Shown here: positions 17,880-25,641 of the stretch, piece by piece
How the letters are laid out: each line of letters begins with the position of its first letter
Numbering within the stretch: position 1 is the stretch's first letter
Source of the DNA: CAVYPR01 sp052145775
GTDB taxonomy: Bacteria; Actinomycetota; Acidimicrobiia; Acidimicrobiales; RAAP-2
Direction of reading: 5' to 3'
Assembly (NCBI GenBank): GCA_052145775.1
Contig: JBKQNY010000067.1
Coordinates: 1-29,264 of the forward strand
DNA length: 29,264 bases
Position numbers and translations under genes: made by a program
The notes under the pieces: model-generated
Database searches by the model: none
The model's input: the letters and a program-made list of their open reading frames with translations, nothing else
Told to the model about the DNA's origin: nothing

Positions 17880-19211
17880 GTGACGACGCGCGCACAGGTG
17901 CGGGCGGTGACCGTGGGCATGGCCGCGGCGGCCGCGCTGACCATGCTGACGGGACTGTCGCCGGGGGCCGCCGGCGCCTCGGGCCGGGGCACGGTGGGGA
18001 CCGGCGTCCCGGCCAGCGCCATGGACACACGGGTGGGCCTCACGCCCACGACGGTCACGATCGGCAACATCGCCACCCACTTCGAGACACTCTTCACCGG
18101 CGCCGCGGTGGGGACCCAGGCCTACGCCGACTACGTGAACGCCCGGGGCGGGGTCAACGGCCGCCGGATCGTGGTCACAGTGCAGAACACAGGTCTGAGC
18201 GGGACAGCGGACAAGCGGCTGACCCAGACCGCCACCTCCAGCGACTTCGCGCTGGTGGGCGGCTTCTCGGTCACCGACACATCGGCGGCGCAGGTGCTGG
18301 CGGAGCACCCCTCGATGCCCGACGTGCAGATGACGCTGTCACCGTCGAAGAACGCGCTGTCCAACGTGGTCAACCCGTCCCCGCTCGGCGGGGGGTGGGA
18401 GGAGGGGTCCCTTCTCTACTTCAAGCAGCAGGACCCGGTGGGCACCAGGGACGCGGCCGCCATGGTGGCCGACGAACCCTCCGCGGTCGACGCCTGGGAG
18501 GGCCAGGAGGCCACCATGAAGCACGTCGGGTACAAGATCGCCTACGAGAACACCTTCGCCGTCTCCGCCAAGTACGAGACATTCGTCACCGACGTGCTGG
18601 CGATGAAGAACATGGGCATCAAGATGCTGTTCATCGAGCAGAACCCGCCCCTCTATGCCGCCCCGCTCATCAGGGCCCTCAACTCGCAGAACTTCCACCC
18701 CGTCGTGGTGCTCGGCGCCTCCACCTACAGCAACAGCCTCATCGCCACATCGGGGGGTGCGAGCGCCGTCGACGGGATGTACCTGGAGCAGAGCCTCTGC
18801 TACTACCTGGGCCAGGACAGCAAGGCCATCCCGGCGGTCACAACCTTCCTCCACTGGGTGCAGGTGGCCCGTCCGGGCTGGCAGCCCGACCTGTTCACCC
18901 TCTACGGATGGCTGTCGGCCCAGCTGTTCACCCAGGGGCTCAAGAAGGCCGGAGAGGACCCGAGCCGCGGCTCGTTGTTGAAGGCGCTCGGGACGATCAC
19001 GACATTCTCGGGCACACACCTCGAGACCCCGGTGAACCCGGCGGCCAAGACGCTCTCCAACTGCTATCTGATCGGAAGGATCGAGGGCGGCAAGTGGGTC
19101 CGCCAGGGTGACCCCCCGGTGACCGGCTCCACCCACGGCTACCGCTGCACCGACAGCTACTACGTGCCGCCCAGCACCGACGGCCACGGGTCGGGCCATG
19201 GCGGGGCCTGA
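17880..19211 (+). CDS. Secreted LivK-type (type 1 periplasmic-binding fold) substrate-binding protein
   Basis: A 443-residue exported protein of the branched-chain amino acid ABC binding-protein family. A Sec signal peptide covers about residues 1-33 (RAQVRAV then a hydrophobic run ending GAAGAS) without a lipobox cysteine. The mature part has VTIGNIATHFE, AYADYVNARGGVNGRRI and FALVGGFSVTDTS, the N-lobe pattern of the family, and a C-lobe with FTLYGWLSAQLFTQGLKKAG. Such proteins bind amino acids, amides, aromatic acids or other small solutes. GTG at 17880 is chosen because AGGAGG lies just before it and the signal peptide starts there; the frame is open upstream to 17697. No permease or ATPase genes are nearby. 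The end overlaps the next gene by 14 bases. Confidence 0.85.
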   Translation: MTTRAQVRAVTVGMAAAAALTMLTGLSPGAAGASGRGTVGTGVPASAMDTRVGLTPTTVTIGNIATHFETLFTGAAVGTQAYADYVNARGGVNGRRIVVTVQNTGLSGTADKRLTQTATSSDFALVGGFSVTDTSAAQVLAEHPSMPDVQMTLSPSKNALSNVVNPSPLGGGWEEGSLLYFKQQDPVGTRDAAAMVADEPSAVDAWEGQEATMKHVGYKIAYENTFAVSAKYETFVTDVLAMKNMGIKMLFIEQNPPLYAAPLIRALNSQNFHPVVVLGASTYSNSLIATSGGASAVDGMYLEQSLCYYLGQDSKAIPAVTTFLHWVQVARPGWQPDLFTLYGWLSAQLFTQGLKKAGEDPSRGSLLKALGTITTFSGTHLETPVNPAAKTLSNCYLIGRIEGGKWVRQGDPPVTGSTHGYRCTDSYYVPPSTDGHGSGHGGA

Positions 19212-20118
19212 CCGCACCCGGTCCCGGCGCGGCGTCCGACCGCCGTCCGCGGCGGCGTCGACCGCGGAGGGCCGCATCAGGCTGTGGATGATCGGGGTGG
19301 CCGTGCTGGGGCTCCTGGTCGTCGGCGCTCTGGCCCTGGTGGTCCCCTACGAGCTCCGGGCCCATCCCGGCCCGGTCCCGGTGAACTCCGTCGTGAAGGG
19401 GTTCGAGGGGAAGAACTCGACCGCGCACGGCGGAAAGCTCGCCTATGAGCTGCCCGACCAGGGGGTCTACGTCGTGAAGGGCAGCGGGAACGAGCAGATC
19501 AATGTGCCCCCGAACTCCCAGCGCGACGGTTCGACCATGCCTGCCTCGGTCACGTTCGTGAACAACGGCTGCTGGCGGTGGAGGGTCGATTACAACGTCG
19601 CCCACTGGGAGGCCTACAACTTCTGCCCCACCCGCTCCGCCCTGTTGGAGGGCGCCGAGGTCAACTGGCAGTCGTGGGACTTCGGCACCATCAAGGTCAC
19701 CAATCTCGAGCAGGTGTTCTGCCAGAAAGGGGCCGTCGTGCTGCCGCTGCACCCCAGGCCGGGGCAGACCTTCAGGTGGAGCTGCTCCGGCACCGACACG
19801 GCGGTGGCGGGTAAGACCATCCAGCGGGTCGTCGTGCACATCGTCGGCGCAGCCGACGTGAAGATCGCCGGCGCGTCGGTCCCCGCGGTGCACGAGGTCC
19901 AGGTCACCACCCTCAACGGAGTCCAACGGGGATCGGTGACCGAGAACTGGTGGTTCCGTCAGGGATCAGGCCTCCCGCTCCGCTTGACCAGGAAGGTCGT
20001 CGTCTACAGCAGCTCGCCGATAGGGACCGTCACGTACCACGAGAACGGGGTATGGCAGATTGCGTCCCTCGAGCCCGAGCACGGCTCGACCAAGGGGACC
20101 GGGACGTCGGGCCCGTAG
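19198..20118 (+). CDS. Membrane-anchored extracellular protein of unknown function
   Basis: This 306-residue protein is not recognised. It has a basic N-terminus (RTRSRRGVR), one membrane helix at about 30-50 (MIGVAVLGLLVVGALALVV) and an extracellular domain of about 250 residues. That domain looks beta-rich and contains four cysteines (NNGCWRW, YNFCPTR, VFCQKG, WSCSGTD) that could form two disulfides. Aromatic segments (WRWRVDYNVAHWEAYNF, ENWWFRQG) suggest a ligand- or surface-interacting face. The ATG at 19198 lies inside the end of the binding-protein gene in another frame, implying translational coupling and possibly a shared role in substrate capture. A different frame covers the same region on the opposite strand but reads as Arg/Gly-rich noise. 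Confidence 0.75.
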   Translation: MAGPDRTRSRRGVRPPSAAASTAEGRIRLWMIGVAVLGLLVVGALALVVPYELRAHPGPVPVNSVVKGFEGKNSTAHGGKLAYELPDQGVYVVKGSGNEQINVPPNSQRDGSTMPASVTFVNNGCWRWRVDYNVAHWEAYNFCPTRSALLEGAEVNWQSWDFGTIKVTNLEQVFCQKGAVVLPLHPRPGQTFRWSCSGTDTAVAGKTIQRVVVHIVGAADVKIAGASVPAVHEVQVTTLNGVQRGSVTENWWFRQGSGLPLRLTRKVVVYSSSPIGTVTYHENGVWQIASLEPEHGSTKGTGTSGP

Positions 20119-20147
20119 ACACCTCGAGGGGAGAAGTGGCCGAGCCC

Positions 20148-20165
20148 GCCGCGACGCCACGCGGC
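20148..20165. terminator. 6-bp hairpin before the SRPBCC-like gene
   Basis: GCCGCG at 20148-20153 pairs with CGCGGC at 20160-20165 around a six-base loop, in the 83-base spacer between the unknown membrane protein gene and the next ORF. A CTAG follows directly. It has no T-run, so its role is uncertain. Confidence 0.25.
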
Positions 20166-20201
20166 TAGCGTTGCGGCGTCCGTGGCAAGCAGGAGCGAGC
20201 G

Positions 20202-20696
20202 TTGCAGGAACACCACCACTCGGTCGACATCGTGGCCCGTCCCGAGGAGCTGTGGCGGCTGTTCTGGTACCGGGGTCCACGGCCCCAGAGCAACGGCGAC
20301 GTGCAGATCGAGATCCTCCACCCCGGGGACGACGTCGGCGAGGGCCTCGTGCGCCACTGCAGCTTCCGCGTCCCCAGGTACCTCCTCTCCGGCGGCCGGG
20401 GGCAGTCATGGGAGTGGCTGACCGAGGTGAGGCCGTTCGAATCGTGGCGTTACGACGCCGTCGGCAAGCCGCTGTGGTCGAACGCCACCGGCATCACCCG
20501 CTTCGAGGACCTGGGCGACGGTCGTACCCGGGTCCACTTCTCCGAGACCTACCACGCCTTCAACCCGCTGCTGCGGGTGCTGTTTGAGAAGCGGGTGCAC
20601 CGGTTCATCTCCCGGGAGAACGACCGGGTCATCGAGTCGACCCTGAACAAGGGGATCAAGTGGCTCCGCAAGCAGAACGGGCGGGGCGCCACATGA
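20202..20696 (+). CDS. SRPBCC (START-like) family protein
   Basis: A 164-residue soluble protein with features of the SRPBCC/polyketide-cyclase-like fold: an opening strand HHSVDIVARPEELWRLFW, then the central GQSWEWLTEVRPFESWRY, GITRFEDLGDGRTRVHFSETY and a long C-terminal helix (FISRENDRVIESTLNKGI). Members bind hydrophobic ligands in a deep cavity, some acting as cyclases, hydroxylase components or lipid carriers. TTG at 20202 is used as start, with AGGAG at 20191-20195; no in-frame ATG or GTG fits better. Its stop overlaps the next start as ATGA, so the two are translationally coupled. The ligand is unknown and the family call is from pattern only. Confidence 0.7.
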   Translation: MQEHHHSVDIVARPEELWRLFWYRGPRPQSNGDVQIEILHPGDDVGEGLVRHCSFRVPRYLLSGGRGQSWEWLTEVRPFESWRYDAVGKPLWSNATGITRFEDLGDGRTRVHFSETYHAFNPLLRVLFEKRVHRFISRENDRVIESTLNKGIKWLRKQNGRGAT

Positions 20697-21505
20697 CCGT
20701 CGTCGACCTCTGGGTGAACGCCATGTCGTCGCAGGCCGCGACGTCGTTCACCTCCCTCGAGGAGAACTCGGGGATCGAGGACCTCTTCGGCACGGAGCTC
20801 GCGGCGGGCTCGCCTCTGTCCGAGCTCCTCGAGACCATGGAGGCGTGCGGCGTCGACGTGGGGGTGCTGGCGACCGGCCTGTCCGACCCCCGCACGGCCA
20901 GACTCCTCGAGGCGGCCGAGGCCAGTGGCGGGCGGCTGGCGGCGGCGGCGGTGGCCGACCGTCCGCAGAAGCCGTCTGAGCAGGTCCGCCGCCTCCGAGA
21001 GCTCGCCGGAGCGGCGTCGCTGCGCATGGTGCGGGTGACCCCGCTGGTGGACCAGTACCCCCTCAACCACCGGCTCTACTACCCGGTCTACGCCACCTGC
21101 GCCGAGCTCGGGCTGCCGGTGTCGATCAACGTGGGCGTGCCGGGACCCAGGGTCCGGTCGGCGTGCCAGCACCCCGAGCTGCTCGAAGACGTGCTGATCG
21201 ACTTCCCGGAACTGGTGGTCGTCGGCGCCCACATGGGCCACCCCTACGAGGCCCTGCTCGTCCAGTACATGTTGAAGTGGCCGAATCTCTACCTCTCGAC
21301 CTCGGCCTACCTGGCGAGGTACATGGACGAGCATCTGGTCTCGTTCATGGGCTCGTCGCGGGGCAGGGGCCGAGTGCTGTTCGGCTCGGACCACCCGTTC
21401 CTCCCACTGCCACGGGCCATCGCCGCCGCCCGGGACCTTCCGCTGGACGCCGAGTCCATGGAGCTTTTCCTGGGTGGCACCGCCTGCAAGCTGTTGGGGA
21501 TCTGA
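20693..21505 (+). CDS. Amidohydrolase-2-like TIM-barrel protein lacking HxH
   Basis: A 270-residue protein of the metal-dependent hydrolase/decarboxylase superfamily (amidohydrolase 2 type). Seen: PLSELLETMEACGVDVGVL, PLNHRLYYPVYATCAELGLPVSIN, the histidine motif VVGAHMGHPYEAL, and LFGSDHPF near the end with the catalytic-type Asp. Proteins of this type often begin IDxHxH, giving two metal ligands; here the first strand reads VVDLWVNAM, so both are missing. The barrel may bind metal differently or have a changed reaction. The ATG at 20693 overlaps the previous stop by four bases. It lies just before the GH4 gene, and likely acts on an aromatic or cyclic acid if active. Confidence 0.85.
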   Translation: MTVVDLWVNAMSSQAATSFTSLEENSGIEDLFGTELAAGSPLSELLETMEACGVDVGVLATGLSDPRTARLLEAAEASGGRLAAAAVADRPQKPSEQVRRLRELAGAASLRMVRVTPLVDQYPLNHRLYYPVYATCAELGLPVSINVGVPGPRVRSACQHPELLEDVLIDFPELVVVGAHMGHPYEALLVQYMLKWPNLYLSTSAYLARYMDEHLVSFMGSSRGRGRVLFGSDHPFLPLPRAIAAARDLPLDAESMELFLGGTACKLLGI

Positions 21506-21541
21506 CGGGTGGACGCGACCGGTGGCCGAAAGGGAGGCGAC

Positions 21542-22903
21542 GTGAAGAGAGAAGCTGGGCCCAAGATCTGCCTGGTGGGAGCCGGCGGCATGTCGTTCGG
21601 GCCGGTGATGGTCATCGACGCCGTCAAGACCCGCCGCGTGCGGGGGGCGACGATGATGCTCCACGACATCGACCCCGAGCGCCTGGAGGTGGCCCGGCGC
21701 TTCGCCACGCGGGTCAACGAGCGCAACGGGAGCCCGATCCGGATCGAGACGTCCCTCGAGCCGTCGGAGGCGCTCACGGGTGCGGACTTCTGCCTCACGA
21801 GCGCCGAGGTCGGCCGGTGGCGGCACTGGATCGAGGACTACGAGATCCCCGTCCGCCACGGCGCGACCCAGATCACCGGCGAGAACGGCGGTCCCGGCGC
21901 GGTCTTCCACTCGTTGCGGTCGATCAAGACCATGCTCGGCATCTGCCGGGACATCGAGCGGTACTGCCCCGAGACCTTCCTCATCAACCTGACGAACCCG
22001 CTCAGCAGGGTGTCGCTCGCCATCAACACGACGACCACGATCCGCAACGTCAGCCTCTGCCACGAGTTCGCCGGTGGCGTCAGCCGGATCGCCGCGCTCC
22101 TGCGCCTGCCGAAGTCGAAGATCGAGGCCAAGGCGTCGGGCATCAACCACTTCACCTTCTTCACCGAGATCCGGCGCTCCGACACCGGGGAGGACCTCTA
22201 CCCCAGGCTGCGGAGGCTCTGGCAGCGGCGGTACTTCGACTACCCGCCGCCGGTGACGGGTGTGGCCAAGCAGTTGGCGAAGGTCCCGTGGGTCAAGATC
22301 GCCGTCGAGCAGATGTACGCGCCGCTGGTGGCCCACATGTTCCGCGAGTACGGCGCGCTCCCGTGCTCCGTCGACAGCCACATCGGCGAGTACGTCCCCT
22401 TCGCCAAGGAGGTCGCCGGGTGGCACCCGACGCCCGTCTACTTCCACCAGGACCTCATGGCCCGGGTGGAGACCCTCATCACCAGGTACGGGGACGGCAC
22501 GTCCCACGTGCCCATGCACCGCGCCGGACGGTCGGCCGAGGAGTCGTTCCCCATCATCGGCGCCCTGTGGACCGGGGAGGAGCGCCGGCTCAACGCTGTC
22601 GACGTCCCCAACCGCGGGTACGTGCCGAACCTGCCCGAGGGGGCCATCGTGGAGGTCCCGGCCACCGTCGGGGCCGGCGGCGTCGAGCCGGCGGTGATGC
22701 CGCCGATCCTCGAGCCGCTGGCCGAATTCATGAGGGACCAGATCGAGATCCAGGAGCTCGTCGTCAAGGCCGCGGTCAGCGGTGATCCGGCTCCGGCGTT
22801 CGAGGCCCTCCGGCGCGACCCGCTCTCGCCCCCCGACGAGGCGTCGTGCCGGCGGATCTTCGACGAGCTCATGGCGTGCCAGGCGGACGCCCTGCCGTTC
22901 TGA
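21542..22903 (+). CDS. Glycoside hydrolase family 4 (NAD- and Mn-dependent)
   Basis: A 453-residue GH4 enzyme, which cleaves alpha- or beta-glycosides by an unusual mechanism: NAD oxidises C3 of the sugar, elimination releases the aglycone, then hydride is returned. The NAD-binding motif is CLVGAGGMSFG (10-20). NLTNP (149-153) and the metal ligands Cys173 in SLCHEF and His203 in GINHF match Cys174/His203 of Thermotoga AglA. The overall pattern suits the alpha-galactosidase/alpha-glucuronidase side of the family more than the 6-phospho side, but specificity is not certain. GTG at 21542 is chosen with GGGAGG a few bases upstream; GTG at 21509 would add 11 residues. It is the last gene of the plus-strand block, converging on the dioxygenase gene. 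Confidence 0.92.
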   Translation: MKREAGPKICLVGAGGMSFGPVMVIDAVKTRRVRGATMMLHDIDPERLEVARRFATRVNERNGSPIRIETSLEPSEALTGADFCLTSAEVGRWRHWIEDYEIPVRHGATQITGENGGPGAVFHSLRSIKTMLGICRDIERYCPETFLINLTNPLSRVSLAINTTTTIRNVSLCHEFAGGVSRIAALLRLPKSKIEAKASGINHFTFFTEIRRSDTGEDLYPRLRRLWQRRYFDYPPPVTGVAKQLAKVPWVKIAVEQMYAPLVAHMFREYGALPCSVDSHIGEYVPFAKEVAGWHPTPVYFHQDLMARVETLITRYGDGTSHVPMHRAGRSAEESFPIIGALWTGEERRLNAVDVPNRGYVPNLPEGAIVEVPATVGAGGVEPAVMPPILEPLAEFMRDQIEIQELVVKAAVSGDPAPAFEALRRDPLSPPDEASCRRIFDELMACQADALPF

Positions 22904-22907
22904 GCTG

Positions 22908-22920
22908 TCCCCGGCGGGGA
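22908..22920. terminator. Short hairpin between convergent GH4 and dioxygenase genes
   Basis: TCCCC-GGC-GGGGA is a perfect 5-bp stem with a three-base loop in the 18-base gap between the two stop codons. It could end transcripts from both sides, but is short and lacks T-runs. Confidence 0.35.
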
Positions 22921-22921
22921 G

Positions 22922-23833
22922 CTACCCGGGCAGCCCCCGGCGCCAAGGGGTGAGGTCGAGGCCCGGGTACCGGTCGGCGACGCCGGCCAACGTCTCTTCG
23001 GTCCAGTAGGCGTGGCCGGGGGCGGGGAACCCCACCGCCGTGAGCTGGCGCTCGGTGGCGCCCTGCACGAAGTGGAACCACTCGGGCCTGAGGCCCTTGA
23101 ACGGCCAGGACTGGTAGCCGGCCCACTCCGCCGCCGCCGGTTTGAACCCGAGGTGGAGCATGGTCCGGACCCGGCCCGGCTCCGTCCAGTCGACGGAGCG
23201 GTGGTAGACGTCGGGGCGGTAGGCGACCACGGTCCCGGCCGGTCCGACAGCGATGCCGGGCTCGTCGTAGAGGTGCCCGAACTCGGCGAGGTCGAGGGTG
23301 TGCCGGCCCACCGGGATCTTCTCGGTGAGCCTCATCGACACCAGGTGGGTCGCGCCGTTCTGCTCCGAGACGTCGCTCAGGTAGACGAACATCTCCAGTT
23401 GCCGGTAGCCGGGATCGCGGCGGGGCACGACGATGCTGTGGTTCGGGTAGTCGACGTGCAGCAGCTGGTTGAAGCCCGAGGGCTGGCCGGCGTACTTGGC
23501 CGTGAGCAGCCCCATGTAGAGGCGGGGATCGGGTCCGACGAGCTCCTCGGCCAGGTCGAGGACCACGTCGTGCAGGGCGATCGCGTTCAGGGAGCGGCTG
23601 CGGAACGGGAATTCCGGCCACTCGGAGTCCCAGTCCCGCCACTTCGCCGTGGTCTCGTCGTCGACGCCGGCGTCCATCTCCTCGGCGGTGGGGAAGATCC
23701 GGCCGACCGCCCGCTGGGCTCCGGCGAGCAGCTCGGGGGGGACGGCGCCGACGATGACGCACCAGCCGTCCTCCTCCCAGGCGGCCCGCAGGCCGGGAGT
23801 GAGGACGGTGGGCGCCCCGGATCGGTCGCTCAC
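22922..23833 (-). CDS. Phytanoyl-CoA dioxygenase (PhyH) family protein
   Basis: A 303-residue Fe(II)/2-oxoglutarate-type oxygenase. The iron triad is His126-x-Asp128 (LLHVDYPN) and His211 (DVYHRSVD), and Arg221/Arg223 (GRVRTMLHLGF) suits 2-oxoglutarate binding. The N-terminal helix AAWEEDGWCVIVGAVPPE is typical. PhyH-family enzymes hydroxylate lipids, steroids, halogenated or natural-product substrates; the substrate here is unknown. The start is GTG at 23833, overlapping the stop of the upstream binding-protein gene by four bases (GTGA), so they are translationally coupled. The same frame is open far upstream inside that gene, but that part is out-of-frame shadow. The C-terminus has several Trp-rich segments (WAGYQSWPF). 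Confidence 0.85.
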   Translation of the reverse strand: MSDRSGAPTVLTPGLRAAWEEDGWCVIVGAVPPELLAGAQRAVGRIFPTAEEMDAGVDDETTAKWRDWDSEWPEFPFRSRSLNAIALHDVVLDLAEELVGPDPRLYMGLLTAKYAGQPSGFNQLLHVDYPNHSIVVPRRDPGYRQLEMFVYLSDVSEQNGATHLVSMRLTEKIPVGRHTLDLAEFGHLYDEPGIAVGPAGTVVAYRPDVYHRSVDWTEPGRVRTMLHLGFKPAAAEWAGYQSWPFKGLRPEWFHFVQGATERQLTAVGFPAPGHAYWTEETLAGVADRYPGLDLTPWRRGLPG

Positions 23834-25482
23834 GCCGAGATCCACACGCGGGTGGGGGACGTGATCCCGCGGTTCATGCCGATGAGCGGGTTGCCGTCCG
23901 GGGCCACCGGGTCGTTGAAATTCTGGACCTTCGGGTTGGCCACCACCGCCCAGACCTGTCTGCCCAGCCACGTGTACGGCAGATCCTGGGCCAGGTACTC
24001 GCCGATCGACTGGTACGCACGGACTCGGTCGGCGGCGACGGGGCTCTGGCGCCCGCTGACCAGCGCAGCCTGAATCCGCGAATCGCGGTTCCGGGCGATG
24101 TTGAGCGAGAGGCCCGAGTCGTTGACCGTGGCGTCGCTCCAGAAGACGTAGTTGAGGTCGGGGTTGGTCGTGCCGAACTGACGCCAGGTCATGGCCTGGT
24201 ACTTGCCGGCCACGGCCTGGTCGATGAGCTCGTTCTGGCCCACCACCGCCAGGGAGACCTGCATCCCCGCGCTCTGGTACTTCTGTTGCAGGTAGTAGGC
24301 CACCCGCTCCACCGTGGGATCGGGGATGTAGGAGAGCGTGAAGGAGGGGGGATGGCCGTGCTCCTTCTCGTAGGTGTGGACCGCGGCCCGGGCACCCTCG
24401 GGGTCGTAGCCCGGGTAGGAGGTCTCGCTGTGGTAGGGCGTCCCGCGCACGAAGGGGCTGTCCACCGGGGTCGTGATGCCGAGCCCGAAGATGCGGCAGA
24501 TGTCCTGCTGCGAGTACGACTTGGCCATGGCGATGCGGGCGTTCTTGTCGTCGAAGGGGCTCACCGCGCAGTTGAGTTGCACGCAGGCCACTGTGGGCTC
24601 GCCGACGACGTCGATGCTGTCGTCGACGTAGGACCACTGCCTCTTGCCCCTGAACTGGACGATGGTCTCGGCGGTCGAGGTGTTGATGATGTCGACCGAG
24701 CCGAGTTGGAGGGCCTCCGAGCGCGATGTCTCGTCGATGATCGGTTTGTAGGTGATGCGGTCGAGATACGGATACCCGGCTCGCCAGTACTTCCGATTGG
24801 CGGTAGCGGTGAAGTGTGTGTTGGGCACCCACCTTGTGAACACGAACGGCCCGGTGCCGACCGGGTTCTCGGTCCCGTTGGGGCTGCTCAGCATGGACGG
24901 AGCGGCCACGTACCCGATCTGGGAGGACAGATAGAAGGGAAGGGTGACCATCGAGGACGTCGTGTCGATCCGCAGCGTGAGGGGACCCGTGGGGGTGATG
25001 TCCTTCACGAACTGGGAGAAGGCGGCGCCGGTGAGCAGTGATGCGGTCCCCTTCTCGAAGTTTGCGTACAGCGCGGACGCATCACACGGGGACCCGTCGT
25101 GGAACGCCACACCCGGCCTCATCGTGATGGTCCAGGAGGTGAAGTCGCTGTTGGGCGTGACCGACTCGGCGAGGTAGGGCACGACCTCCCCCGTGGTCGT
25201 GACGGCGGTCAGGGGGTCGAAGACCGTCATCCCGTACATGTAGCCGTTCTCGTCCCACTCGGCCGTGGTCGGGTCGAATCCCTGTTCCTCCGAGTCGGTC
25301 CCGTAGGTGAGCGACCCTCCCCGCCGGGGCTTCGCCGTCGAGACCCCGTTGCGACCCGGGCCGTTGGTCCTACCCCGCGCGTCGGCTTGCGCTGCGGCCG
25401 GCTGCAGGTCCGCCGCGGCCACTGCACCCGCCGCGACCACACCCGCCGCGAGGAACCTCCGCCGGCCGATCCTGTTCTCCAC
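23830..25482 (-). CDS. Tat-exported family 5 extracellular solute-binding protein
   Basis: A protein of about 550 residues of the peptide/nickel-type (SBP_bac_5) ABC binding family, which also includes oligosaccharide and opine binders. The N-terminus carries a twin-arginine signal (GRRRFLAAG) followed by an Ala-rich hydrophobic stretch. The mature part shows GGSLTYGTDSEEQGFDPTTA, WTITMRPGVAFHDGSPCDA and NPVGTGPFVFTRW, the family signature region. GTG at 25482 is chosen because GGGGGTG lies about six bases before it; GTG at 25485 is equally possible, and an ATG at 25539 would add a non-signal-like extension. No permease or ATPase genes follow; the next gene is the PhyH oxygenase. Next to xylA and xylB it may bind a xylo-oligosaccharide or glycoside, but that is inference. 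Confidence 0.9.
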   Translation of the reverse strand: MENRIGRRRFLAAGVVAAGAVAAADLQPAAAQADARGRTNGPGRNGVSTAKPRRGGSLTYGTDSEEQGFDPTTAEWDENGYMYGMTVFDPLTAVTTTGEVVPYLAESVTPNSDFTSWTITMRPGVAFHDGSPCDASALYANFEKGTASLLTGAAFSQFVKDITPTGPLTLRIDTTSSMVTLPFYLSSQIGYVAAPSMLSSPNGTENPVGTGPFVFTRWVPNTHFTATANRKYWRAGYPYLDRITYKPIIDETSRSEALQLGSVDIINTSTAETIVQFRGKRQWSYVDDSIDVVGEPTVACVQLNCAVSPFDDKNARIAMAKSYSQQDICRIFGLGITTPVDSPFVRGTPYHSETSYPGYDPEGARAAVHTYEKEHGHPPSFTLSYIPDPTVERVAYYLQQKYQSAGMQVSLAVVGQNELIDQAVAGKYQAMTWRQFGTTNPDLNYVFWSDATVNDSGLSLNIARNRDSRIQAALVSGRQSPVAADRVRAYQSIGEYLAQDLPYTWLGRQVWAVVANPKVQNFNDPVAPDGNPLIGMNRGITSPTRVWISA

Positions 25483-25641
25483 CACGCACCCCCGGTGACC
25501 AGATCCAGGCGTCAAGGCCTGTACCGCCTGGCCGGGCACAGGGTATCCCGCCGCTCCGATCCGGCGACGTCGGCGGCCAGTCGGTGTGGTGGCAGCGCCT
25601 CCGCACGCACGCTCACCGGGCGGCCGGGACCCGGCCGGACG

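Noticed and set aside
15312..18308. A 998-codon minus-strand open frame
   Set aside because: It is antisense to the oxidoreductase, P450 and binding-protein genes, all of which have conserved catalytic or signal motifs.
20549..22519. A 656-codon minus-strand open frame opposite the amidohydrolase and GH4 genes
   Set aside because: It is a shadow of two recognised genes; the composition is His/Arg/Gly-rich and no motif is present.
23834..24832. Fusion of a long N-terminal domain to the PhyH protein
   Set aside because: The upstream open frame lies within the family 5 binding-protein gene in another frame, and its translation has no recognisable domain. GTG 23833 with a four-base overlap is the natural start.
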